From assembly GCA_021817755.1 (NCBI GenBank), contig JAKAGC010000141.1, positions 1 to 8,322 of the forward strand: a DNA stretch of 8,322 nt, read 5' to 3'. Source of the stretch: Acidobacteriota bacterium (GTDB lineage: Bacteria > Acidobacteriota > Aminicenantia > UBA2199). The notes below the pieces were generated by a model. The model made no database searches and had not been told where the DNA came from. It worked only from the letters and a program-made list of their open reading frames with translations. The translations under genes and the position numbers were made by a program. Positions 1-6,973 of the stretch are shown here, piece by piece. Each line of letters opens with the position of its first letter. The stretch's first letter is position 1.

Positions 1-90
1 ATTCATTTCCTGGAACGAGGATATGGCGATCTGATGTACAGAATCAATGAAAAGAAGCTCAATCTGAATATACAGCGTTTTCCTTCTTAA
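1..90 (+). CDS. C-terminal fragment of an unidentified protein
   Basis: Frame 1 is open from the first base of the window to a TAA at 88-90, giving the last 29 residues of a protein whose start lies upstream. The tail is basic and mixed (it ends NIQRFPS) and shows no motif I recognise. The reading frame is supported by its position: the following phosphatase gene begins only 13 nt after this stop, the usual spacing in an operon, and no promoter fits in that gap. The family cannot be named from so short a piece, and a chance open frame of this length is possible. Confidence 0.55.
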   Translation: MHFLERGYGDLMYRINEKKLNLNIQRFPS

Positions 91-103
91 TTCATAGGAT
101 TCA

Positions 104-640
104 ATGAAAATTGGACTAGTACGCCACTTTGAAGTAAAAATTTCAACTCCGAAATCCTGTGATAGTGATACTTTCAACAAAGTATGCCGTCTTTATGATA
201 CATGCGATATTATTCCTTTTCCAACTAAATTCTCCACTTTAGATTACTCAATCTGCTATTGTAGCCCTTTGAAAAGAGCCTACGAAACAGCACACATTAT
301 ATATGACGGAGAAATCATAGTTTGTCCTGATCTTGTGGAAGTTCCTATGCAGGCGCCTTTTCAAACGAAAAAAAACTTACGGTTTGGACTATGGAAAGTA
401 TTAAGCAGAGTGGGATGGGCATTCAATTTAAAAAAAATGCCGGAGACGCGGAAACAAACAGATCAACGTATGGAAAGAATAGTCGAAATCATTAAAAAAA
501 ACAATTCTAAAAATATATTACTGGTTACTCATGGTTTCTTTATTACCTGCCTACAAAGCAAATTGAAAAAGATGGGATTTAAAGGTAAAGAAACCTTGAA
601 TCCTTCTAATGGAACAATTTATGAGTTTGTAAATAATTAA
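104..640 (+). CDS. histidine phosphatase (phosphoglycerate mutase-like) family protein
   Basis: This is a 178-residue cytoplasmic protein of the histidine phosphatase superfamily, whose members remove phosphate through a phosphohistidine intermediate. The full catalytic set is visible: R7-H8 in LVRHFEV (H8 is the nucleophile), the S54xxxR58 motif in [11 protein letters not shown]79 as probable proton donor, and the second histidine H143 in VTHGFF. The usual RHG is RHF here. I recall this variant from a clostridial-type subfamily with a similar LVRHF start and THGFF end, so it is probably not a defect. The length suits a minimal domain without the cap insertions of true phosphoglycerate mutases; the substrate cannot be predicted. 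The start at 104 has a modest AGGA at 96-99. It is probably cotranscribed with the upstream partial gene. Its TAA overlaps the stop of the convergent chemoreceptor gene. Confidence 0.9.
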   Translation: MKIGLVRHFEVKISTPKSCDSDTFNKVCRLYDTCDIIPFPTKFSTLDYSICYCSPLKRAYETAHIIYDGEIIVCPDLVEVPMQAPFQTKKNLRFGLWKVLSRVGWAFNLKKMPETRKQTDQRMERIVEIIKKNNSKNILLVTHGFFITCLQSKLKKMGFKGKETLNPSNGTIYEFVNN

Positions 641-2412
641 AACTCTTCAAAACCTTCTTCTTCTGAAGCAAAAAAATCCTCTGTAACTGTTGGATTTTCT
701 AATTTTGAAGGATCAGTTTTAACAGGAATTGATTGAGTTACTTTTGGTTTTTCTTGTTTTTGTTCTGATTTTTTATTTTTATTAGAAGGAATTGAATGGT
801 GTATTGATTTATTTTCAGCTTTATTGATTTTGGAATTCTCAAGATTTGAAGCTGTAATAAACTGATCCATTAAATCTCTTAGCTGATCGGAATTAACGCT
901 CATTCTTTTCCCAGTCTCAGCAAAATTGGAAACCAATTGAGCATTCTGGTTAATGACTTGTTCGAGCTGCATAACTGCCTGACTTATCTGTTCCATTCCG
1001 GTAGCCTGTTCTCTGGAACCGTTATCTATATTTCTAATTATGGCAGATAATTCTCCCAACATACCCATAACAGTTTCAAAAAAGCTTTCTGTTTCCTTTA
1101 CAAGTTCCATTCCCCGCTGTGTAGAATCGACATTGGTTGTAACTATTTCCTGTATTGTTTTTGATGAATCAGCTGTTTTTTGTGCAAGATTTCTGACTTC
1201 CGATGCTACCACAGCAAATCCGCGTCCTGCTTCTCCGGCACGAGCGGCTTCGACGGCTGCATTCAATGCAAGTAAATTGGTTTGAAAACTTATATCATTA
1301 ATAACATTCATGATTTTTCCAATTTCTTTACTTGATTGATCAATTTCACTCATGGTTTGAGTTACATTCCGAATCAATTCTCGTTTATTCTTAACATCGG
1401 TATCCAATTTCTCTATTTTTGCATTTGCTTGAATGGATTGATCACTGTTGTGTTTTAGGATAGATGCAAATTCCTCAAGGGTTGATGATGTTTCAGTAAT
1501 AGATGCGGCTTGCTGATTTGTTCTTGAAGCGAGGTCCTGACTTCCGTCTGCAATTTCTTGAGTTGATTTCAACATTACTTGTGTACTGTCTTTTACCTGT
1601 ACAATAATACCTTCTATTCGTTCGAGAAATTTATCTAACAAACCGGCGAGTATTCCGATTTCGTCTTTGGATTTTACATTCAATCGTCTTGTAAGATCGG
1701 ATTTTCCTTGTGCGAGATCTTGCCCTCGAGCCATCATCTCTTTAATTGAACGTGTAACTGTCCGATTTAACATAATCATAAATATTCCCAATAGCAAGAT
1801 CGCAATTGAAGAAAATGCAATGGCTCCGATAATCATTTTTCGATTTACACTATTTGAATTATTCCTGAAACTTTCTGCGAGATTTAATTTAATTTCCTGT
1901 AATTTGTCGAGATGATTACGCATCCTTGTAAATGCTTCTTCTCCTTTACCTAAGGATAATTCCATCGCAAGACGTTTTCCCTCTTCGATATCGGATTTTC
2001 TTTGAGCAACAACTTTTCGTGATAATTCTTCCCATATTTTTCTTTCTTCCAGATACTGTTTAAATATGGTTCGTTCCTCTTCTCTCTGTGTCAGTGCTTC
2101 ATATTTTTGAAGACGATCATGAGACTGTTTCATATTTTCTTCATAAGCGGCTTCAAATCCCTTGAATTCCTCAGTTTTGATATCGGTAAATATCATAGAA
2201 CGTTCAGCTACCAATAATTGTTGCAAATCTCTATCTGCCTCAATCAAATAATCGAGAGAAGGTAAATGAATTCTCATGAATTCTTCCATATCCCGATGAC
2301 TACGGCTAGTTCCCCAAATTCCCAATATGGCCGTCACTAATAGAAGCAAAATAGTGAATACAAATCCGGCGCCCATCTTGTATCCGATTTTTAAATTTTT
2401 AAACCAGTTCAT
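637..2412 (-). CDS. methyl-accepting chemotaxis protein (transmembrane chemoreceptor)
   Basis: This is a complete 591-residue chemoreceptor that would sense a ligand outside the inner membrane and control the CheA kinase. Domains in order: TM1 about 13-34; a roughly 155-residue, mostly helical periplasmic domain (35-191, four-helix-bundle type); TM2 about 192-215; HAMP about 216-268; then the cytoplasmic coiled-coil hairpin, whose conserved tip lies near 370-405 ([19 protein letters not shown]). By alignment with Tsr from memory, candidate methylation sites are Q300, E307 and E314, spaced by seven. Residues 521-585 form a charged, Lys/Ser/Pro-rich flexible tail that ends in GFEEF, which fits the aromatic-x-x-aromatic CheR/CheB docking pentapeptide. 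The start is set by GGAGG (2418-2422 on the plus strand), 5 nt before the ATG. No che genes lie nearby, so it appears to be an orphan receptor. The ligand is unknown. Confidence 0.97.
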   Translation of the reverse strand: MNWFKNLKIGYKMGAGFVFTILLLLVTAILGIWGTSRSHRDMEEFMRIHLPSLDYLIEADRDLQQLLVAERSMIFTDIKTEEFKGFEAAYEENMKQSHDRLQKYEALTQREEERTIFKQYLEERKIWEELSRKVVAQRKSDIEEGKRLAMELSLGKGEEAFTRMRNHLDKLQEIKLNLAESFRNNSNSVNRKMIIGAIAFSSIAILLLGIFMIMLNRTVTRSIKEMMARGQDLAQGKSDLTRRLNVKSKDEIGILAGLLDKFLERIEGIIVQVKDSTQVMLKSTQEIADGSQDLASRTNQQAASITETSSTLEEFASILKHNSDQSIQANAKIEKLDTDVKNKRELIRNVTQTMSEIDQSSKEIGKIMNVINDISFQTNLLALNAAVEAARAGEAGRGFAVVASEVRNLAQKTADSSKTIQEIVTTNVDSTQRGMELVKETESFFETVMGMLGELSAIIRNIDNGSREQATGMEQISQAVMQLEQVINQNAQLVSNFAETGKRMSVNSDQLRDLMDQFITASNLENSKINKAENKSIHHSIPSNKNKKSEQKQEKPKVTQSIPVKTDPSKLENPTVTEDFFASEEEGFEEF

Positions 2413-2442
2413 CTAAACCTCCATCCTTAACTCATCCAGCCA

Positions 2443-2448
2443 ATTATA
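2443..2448 (-). promoter_or_regulatory. possible -10 box of the chemoreceptor gene
   Basis: Read on the minus strand this is a perfect TATAAT, placed so that transcription would start about 24 nt before the chemoreceptor ATG, just upstream of its GGAGG ribosome binding site. No good -35 sequence is found at the standard spacing, and chance matches are frequent in AT-rich DNA. A sigma-28-type flagellar promoter was looked for and not found. Confidence 0.35.
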
Positions 2449-2516
2449 CTTCTTATTTAGTTGATATCCTCACTGATTTCTCCAAAATTTTATTCTATTG
2501 GAAAAAAAATATCAAT

Positions 2517-2533
2517 AAAAAAAAATTTTTTTT
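2517..2533. other. A9T8 tract in the divergent intergenic region
   Basis: Nine A followed by eight T form a self-complementary AT tract between the divergent chemoreceptor and phosphodiesterase genes. It lies about 20 bp upstream of the plus-strand -35 candidate, so it could act as an UP-like element or a site of intrinsic DNA curvature or nucleoid-protein binding. It has no GC-rich stem and is not a classical terminator. Confidence 0.6.
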
Positions 2534-2552
2534 AACATTTAAAACAAATCTC

Positions 2553-2582
2553 TTGCATCAAACCACTATTTCATTATATAAT
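2553..2582 (+). promoter_or_regulatory. predicted sigma-70 promoter of the phosphodiesterase/radical SAM operon
   Basis: The -35 candidate is TTGCAT (2553-2558) and the -10 is a perfect TATAAT (2577-2582), with an 18-nt spacer. The expected transcription start is about 2588-2590. That puts the 5' end of the mRNA at the left arm of the hairpin described next and leaves a leader of about 35 nt before the ATG at 2624. The -35 is weak (three of six matches), but the A/T tract upstream may compensate. Confidence 0.55.
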
Positions 2583-2587
2583 CACTC

Positions 2588-2610
2588 CCTGGTTTTATGA
2601 TGAAACCAGG
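2588..2610 (+). promoter_or_regulatory. perfect 8-bp inverted repeat at the mRNA 5' end, reaching the ribosome binding site
   Basis: CCTGGTTT (2588-2595) pairs perfectly with AAACCAGG (2603-2610) across a 7-nt loop. The last bases of the right arm (AGG) are the start of the AGGAAAGG ribosome binding site for the ATG at 2624. As RNA the stem would sit at the extreme 5' end of the transcript and could protect it from decay or partly hide the ribosome binding site. As DNA it could be an operator just downstream of the promoter. The repeat is seen directly; the role is inferred. Confidence 0.55.
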
Positions 2611-2623
2611 AAAGGATTTTGCC

Positions 2624-4621
2624 ATGAAAAGACGAGAATTCATACAAAGTACGGGTTTCTTACTTACATTCCCTTCACTTATCCTTAACTCTTTAAGTGC
2701 TCCTAAAAACGAAATTAAATCAGAAAAAATGCTTATCCTGGGATTTGACGGAATGGACCCGGGAATTTTAAATATTATGCTCAAGCGTGGAGAGCTGCCG
2801 AATATTAGAAGATTAATCGAAATGGGATCGTTTACAAAAATGCTTTCCACTGCGCCTCCCGAAAGCCCATGCGCCTGGGCAAGTTTTACAACAGGCCTTG
2901 ATCCGGCAGGGCATGGCGTATTTGGATTTTTGGGTAGAGACCCTAAAACTTATGCTCCATTTTCTACTTCGAGTCCAATTACAACAAATGCATCGAAAAC
3001 AATTGAAATCGGAGACTGGAAAATACCTATTATAGGAGGAGAAGGGCATAATTACCGTAAAGGGAAACCTTTTTGGGACTATCTCTATGAAAAAGAGATT
3101 GAGCCTACTGTTTTTAAAATTCCGTCCAATTATCCTCCATCCCCGATGAAATCTGGACGTGCAATCGCAGGAATGGGAACCCCGGATATAACGGGAGCAA
3201 ATGGTATTTTCACGCTCTATTCCTCGGAAGAAAACGAAATTCAACAAAATCTGGAAGGTAAGGGTAGAGTATATTACGCTTATTTTAATGAGGAAGATGT
3301 ATTCGACGGTATCCTTGACGGGCCGACCAATACTCTGAAAATCAATCCGGAAGAGACTCAACTTCCATTTAAGGTTTATTGGGATAAAGGACATGGTACT
3401 GCCCGAATAGATATCAATGGAAACGAAATTCTCCTTCAAGAAGGAATGCTAAGTAAGTGGATTAAATTAAAATTTAAGATGATCCCGATGCTTGCATCTA
3501 TTTCTGCTGTAACGCGATTCTATTTGTTGAATGCTAAAGACAAATTCCGTTTATACGTATATCCACTAAGTATCGATCCTTCGGATCCGGCGCAAGTCAT
3601 TTCGACACCATCCGATTATTCAGAGGAACTATCCAATCATTGTGGACTCTTTCATACTCTTGGGTTACCGGCAGATTTCAATGCAATTAAAACTGAAATT
3701 TTCTCGATGGAAAATTATATTACACTTGCGGATTCAATATTTAAAGAAAGCCTTAATATATTCGATTATGAATTGAACAGATTCCTGGGCCTTAAGCGGG
3801 GAATGCTTTTTTATTATTTTTCCGCGATAGATCAGGGCTCGCATATATATTGGGCATTACGAGATCCTCAACATCCGTATTATTTCCCGGAAGAAGCAAA
3901 ACGATTTGGAGATCAAATCGAACGTTTATACCGGAAATTTGACGGTATTATAGAAAAAGTTTTAAATAAAACCCCTCGAAATATTCCAATAATGGTACTT
4001 TCTGATCATGGATTCGTCCCGCTTAGGCGTCAAGTTAATCTGAATACTGTGCTCTATAAATCGGGTTTCCTGAAAACTTACTCGGAACCCAATTATGGCG
4101 ATCCAATGCTATTATCAACGGGTGGCGTCAATCTCAATGAATCGAAAGCATACGGTCTGGGACTAAATGGTCTTTATATCAATCTAAAAGGAAGAGAGAG
4201 TAATGGGATTGTGAAACCTGAAGAAAAACGTAGGGTAATGGAAGATATAAAAAAGATGCTTCTGGCTATAAAAGATCCTCAAACAGGTTTAAACCCGATT
4301 GGAGACGTTATGATTACGGAGGATCATTATCGGGGCAAATATTTGAATGATGGTCCTGATATGATAATCGGGTGTAATTATTCTTATGGTTTGGATTATT
4401 CAGGGGCAATGGGGGGAATTGGCGCAGAAGAAATCTCTGATAATAGAAATAGATGGAGTGGGGATCACATCATCGATCCTCGTCAAGTACCTGCTGTTCT
4501 AATGACGAATTTTAAAATGCGAGTCAACAATATGCCGATTATATGGGATATAGCACCTACTATTTTAAAGATTTTGGGAATTCCAACTCCGGTTGAAATG
4601 AGAGGAAAAAGTCTGATTTAA
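2624..4621 (+). CDS. Tat-exported alkaline phosphatase superfamily protein (type I phosphodiesterase/nucleotide pyrophosphatase type)
   Basis: This predicted exported phosphohydrolase of 665 residues acts outside the inner membrane. The N-terminus MKRREFIQSTGF carries a twin-arginine motif (RRxF) followed by a hydrophobic stretch, with cleavage likely near residue 26. The two-metal site of the AlkP superfamily appears complete: D42 (LGFDGMD), nucleophile S81 (PPESPCAW), D403 and H407 (DQGSH), D461-H462 (LSDHGF) and H615 (GDH), with the typical DIAPTIL near the C-terminus (642-648). Residues about 110-390 form a long insert between the core halves, which probably sets substrate choice. The start at 2624 is chosen because AGGAAAGG (2608-2615) precedes it and it places RR at residues 3-4. 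An in-frame ATG at 2597 lacks a ribosome binding site and lies in the hairpin loop. The stop overlaps the next gene by one base. The natural substrate (phosphodiester, phospholipid head group or glycan phosphate) is not evident. Confidence 0.92.
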   Translation: MKRREFIQSTGFLLTFPSLILNSLSAPKNEIKSEKMLILGFDGMDPGILNIMLKRGELPNIRRLIEMGSFTKMLSTAPPESPCAWASFTTGLDPAGHGVFGFLGRDPKTYAPFSTSSPITTNASKTIEIGDWKIPIIGGEGHNYRKGKPFWDYLYEKEIEPTVFKIPSNYPPSPMKSGRAIAGMGTPDITGANGIFTLYSSEENEIQQNLEGKGRVYYAYFNEEDVFDGILDGPTNTLKINPEETQLPFKVYWDKGHGTARIDINGNEILLQEGMLSKWIKLKFKMIPMLASISAVTRFYLLNAKDKFRLYVYPLSIDPSDPAQVISTPSDYSEELSNHCGLFHTLGLPADFNAIKTEIFSMENYITLADSIFKESLNIFDYELNRFLGLKRGMLFYYFSAIDQGSHIYWALRDPQHPYYFPEEAKRFGDQIERLYRKFDGIIEKVLNKTPRNIPIMVLSDHGFVPLRRQVNLNTVLYKSGFLKTYSEPNYGDPMLLSTGGVNLNESKAYGLGLNGLYINLKGRESNGIVKPEEKRRVMEDIKKMLLAIKDPQTGLNPIGDVMITEDHYRGKYLNDGPDMIIGCNYSYGLDYSGAMGGIGAEEISDNRNRWSGDHIIDPRQVPAVLMTNFKMRVNNMPIIWDIAPTILKILGIPTPVEMRGKSLI

Positions 4622-6189
4622 TGACAACAATCATACCAAACTCTTCAATTCCTCCTAAAGAGTTACTCCCGGGAATACTTTTTATCGAATTCACAAATCT
4701 ATGCAATATGCATTGTAGTTTTTGTCCATCGGATATTCTTTCCCGCAAACGAGAGCACCTTGATGAAGAAAATTTAAACCGTTTTCTCGAGCAAATACAC
4801 CTTACTTCCTATCGCCCGGCAATACTGTGTAATGTACTTGGAGAACCGCTATTAAATAAAAAAATATACTCATATCTGGACCTTTTTGAAAAAGAGGGAC
4901 ATGAAGTTACACTAATAACAAACGCTATCCTTCTTCGAGAGGAACGGGTACGATTGGAACTGCTAAAACACTCCAATTTGACAATTGCTTTAAGTATTCA
5001 GACTGTAACCGATAATTCGTGGAAAATGAGAGGATGCAATTCGATACGATTCAAGGATTTTATGAAAATCCCATTTTATCTGATAGAAGAAAAATTCAAG
5101 AGGGGAAGCAAAGCGAGAATAGAAATACATATTGCTTTAAATTATTCTCTGTTAAATGATCCGACGGTTTCATTAGATACACCAGTAAATTTATGGGGAA
5201 ATTTCTCAGATCAAAAAACAGAATTAAAATGGATTTATAAATATATTAAAAAGCTGGATAAATTCGCGGGAAAACTAGAAAAAAAATTTCTCCCATTTTA
5301 TATATCCGAAAAAGAACGAATTACAGCTTTATACAAAGAGCAAATGGGGACAAAAATTTCTATCCGGGGTGAATCATTCCCGGAAAACTTTCCTTATTTA
5401 CCTGAAGAAAGGTACTGGGGATATATGTTTTTGCCACATGTTTTCCTTCGTTTTAAACTTTTAGGGCTTTGGACCCGAAGTTCTTCATTTATAAAATGGC
5501 TCTTTCCCAAAGATAAATTTATATATATAGAGGATAATACAACTCCGCAAACCTGTTCCATGACGCATAATTTGGGCATTCTGGCAAATGGTGATATTAT
5601 CCTGTGCTGCCTTGATTACGAAGGTGAAATGAAACTGGGAAACATCGGAAAAAATCATATTTTTGATATAATAAATTCAAAACAAGTCGCTCAAATTCAT
5701 GAGAATGCTATGCTTTACCCGGTCTGTAGACGATGCAAAGGCAATCTTTTTGTTTTTGATACCTACCCGATAAAAAGCAATATACAACAAATTCAGAGTT
5801 TCGGGCAAGGGTGGTTTGGATTCGAAAAAGAGATGCATGGGCTCGGAGGAAGATGGAGTTCGGATTGTTCAGTATCATATGTATTTGCAAGAATTCCGGC
5901 TACAAAGTTGAGAATCCATTTTCTTTCGGAGCATGATTCGAGTAAACGGTTTTGGCTTGAAATATTTTCATACAATAGCAATAATAAATTGTTTTCAATT
6001 GATAATGAATCTTTTTTCTCAAGTGAAAAAGGAAAAATCTCTACTCATGAAATTGAATACAAATTTAATACTTCAACATTTTATAAAATAGTACTAAAGA
6101 GCCCTACTTTTATTCCAGATCAAATTTGGGGTAACGGAGATACGCGATCACTTGGCCTCGCTGTATTTGTGATGGAGCTATCCTATTAA
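4621..6189 (+). CDS. radical SAM/SPASM-like protein with C-terminal beta-sandwich-like domain
   Basis: This 522-residue cytoplasmic protein is predicted to cleave S-adenosylmethionine with a 4Fe-4S cluster. The cluster motif CxxxCxxC is C28-C32-C35 (LCNMHCSFCP), followed by a GEP motif (74-76) and a core to about residue 190. Residues about 190-300 are an aromatic- and Lys-rich stretch (including WGYMFLPHVFLRF) with no motif I know. SPASM-like cysteines follow at C312, C329/C330 (ILCCLDYEG), C369 and C372, which could bind an auxiliary cluster. Residues about 390-522 are an added beta-rich domain beginning GWFGFE, with RW at 411-412 and ending DTRSLGLAV (507-515). That domain resembles C-terminal modules of envelope glycan enzymes. 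The ATG shares its A with the TAA of the phosphodiesterase (TAATG), so translation is probably coupled; AGAGGA at 4601-4606 is a distant ribosome binding site. The substrate may be a peptide or a small molecule; I cannot say which. Confidence 0.9.
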   Translation: MTTIIPNSSIPPKELLPGILFIEFTNLCNMHCSFCPSDILSRKREHLDEENLNRFLEQIHLTSYRPAILCNVLGEPLLNKKIYSYLDLFEKEGHEVTLITNAILLREERVRLELLKHSNLTIALSIQTVTDNSWKMRGCNSIRFKDFMKIPFYLIEEKFKRGSKARIEIHIALNYSLLNDPTVSLDTPVNLWGNFSDQKTELKWIYKYIKKLDKFAGKLEKKFLPFYISEKERITALYKEQMGTKISIRGESFPENFPYLPEERYWGYMFLPHVFLRFKLLGLWTRSSSFIKWLFPKDKFIYIEDNTTPQTCSMTHNLGILANGDIILCCLDYEGEMKLGNIGKNHIFDIINSKQVAQIHENAMLYPVCRRCKGNLFVFDTYPIKSNIQQIQSFGQGWFGFEKEMHGLGGRWSSDCSVSYVFARIPATKLRIHFLSEHDSSKRFWLEIFSYNSNNKLFSIDNESFFSSEKGKISTHEIEYKFNTSTFYKIVLKSPTFIPDQIWGNGDTRSLGLAVFVMELSY

Positions 6190-6217
6190 TTCCGAGTACT
6201 TAAAAATTTAATTCTTC

Positions 6218-6247
6218 TTGACTTTTTTAAAGTAATTCGACTACAAT
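6218..6247 (+). promoter_or_regulatory. predicted strong sigma-70 promoter of the DUF4230 gene pair
   Basis: TTGACT (6218-6223) and TACAAT (6242-6247) each match the consensus in five of six positions, separated by 18 nt. The predicted transcription start is near 6254, about 35 nt before the ATG at 6290. It separates the DUF4230 pair from the radical SAM gene. No GC-rich terminator is visible in the 100-nt gap, so read-through from upstream is possible. Confidence 0.65.
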
Positions 6248-6289
6248 AAAGATAAGAATTTCTTTTTAAATTGATTGGAGGGTTATATA

Positions 6290-6961
6290 ATGGTTACGTT
6301 TCGAAGTATTAAATTCTTAACAATTTTTTTACTGGCAGTTCTTATTTTTTTTACTTCAACATGCAAGTTGGGAGAAAAAAAAGAAGATCAGCGGAAAGTC
6401 CTGGTTATTAATAAAATACAGGGATGTTCAAGGCTTGCATCTGTTGAATATGTGATAAAGAAAATTATTATGGCAAAAAAAACCAAGCGAATCCTTGGGA
6501 TAAAACTGGATAAACCGGCTTCATTTATGGCTGAAACCCGTGCTTCCATTAAAGCAGGAATCGATTTAAGTAAAATTGAACAAAAAAATATTAAAATAGA
6601 AGGGCCGAATATCTCAATTCTTCTACCTGCGGTAGAGATAGTCTCTTTCGACTATTCCTCTCAAAATTGCCGCATTATAGATAAATATACAGTAAATTCT
6701 ATTATAAGCCGATTAACACTAAAAGAGAAAGATGAACTGTATCGAAACGGAGAGATGTATATATGGGATAATCTACATAGTTTCGGTATCATAAAAGCAG
6801 CGGAAACCAATTTAAAAACAATGCTTACACGTTTATTATCATCATTAAATTTTACTTCAATCGATATTCGAATCGAAGAAAACAAGGAATTATCGAAAAA
6901 AATCCAGAATGCATCCAATATTGTCACTTCATTCGAGAAAGAAATGGAAACGGGTAATTGA
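6290..6961 (+). CDS. DUF4230 family protein, probable lipoprotein or membrane-anchored (first of tandem pair)
   Basis: This 223-residue protein has a basic N-terminus, a hydrophobic stretch (residues 9-21) and a cysteine at 25 in FTSTCKLGE. Export is likely, either as a lipoprotein with an unusual lipobox (Thr at -1) or with an uncleaved anchor. The rest matches my memory of DUF4230, a family of unknown function: a start near 44-60 (SRLASVEYVI), the hallmark SIKAGIDLSKI (86-96), a strand pair ending ILLPAVEIVSFD (110-121), and a C-terminal amphipathic helix plus strand (170-197). The start is set by GGAGGG (6277-6282), 7 nt before the ATG; an in-frame TTG at 6275 sits inside the approach to that site and is not used. 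The next gene is a divergent paralogue whose ribosome binding site overlaps this stop codon. Function unknown; an envelope role is inferred only from the export signal. Confidence 0.82.
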   Translation: MVTFRSIKFLTIFLLAVLIFFTSTCKLGEKKEDQRKVLVINKIQGCSRLASVEYVIKKIIMAKKTKRILGIKLDKPASFMAETRASIKAGIDLSKIEQKNIKIEGPNISILLPAVEIVSFDYSSQNCRIIDKYTVNSIISRLTLKEKDELYRNGEMYIWDNLHSFGIIKAAETNLKTMLTRLLSSLNFTSIDIRIEENKELSKKIQNASNIVTSFEKEMETGN

Positions 6962-6973
6962 GGAGGGGTTGAC

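Noticed and set aside
2597..2623. Upstream in-frame ATG at 2597 as the start of the phosphodiesterase
   Set aside because: It has no ribosome binding site, lies about 8 nt from the predicted transcription start and inside a hairpin loop, and would put nine residues in front of a normal Tat signal. The ATG at 2624 has AGGAAAGG.
2813..3439. 208-codon open frame on the minus strand inside the phosphodiesterase gene
   Set aside because: It lies wholly antisense to a gene with complete catalytic motifs, its translation resembles no family I know, and no ribosome binding site is evident.
6190..6235. Imperfect inverted repeat TACTTAAAAA / TTTTTTAAAGTA as a terminator of the radical SAM gene
   Set aside because: The arms are AT-only with a bulge and overlap the promoter candidate at 6218-6247, so it is more likely composition than a terminator.
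6275..6289. TTG at 6275 as start of the first DUF4230 gene
   Set aside because: It overlaps the GGAGGG that serves the ATG at 6290, which is well spaced and directly followed by the signal sequence.
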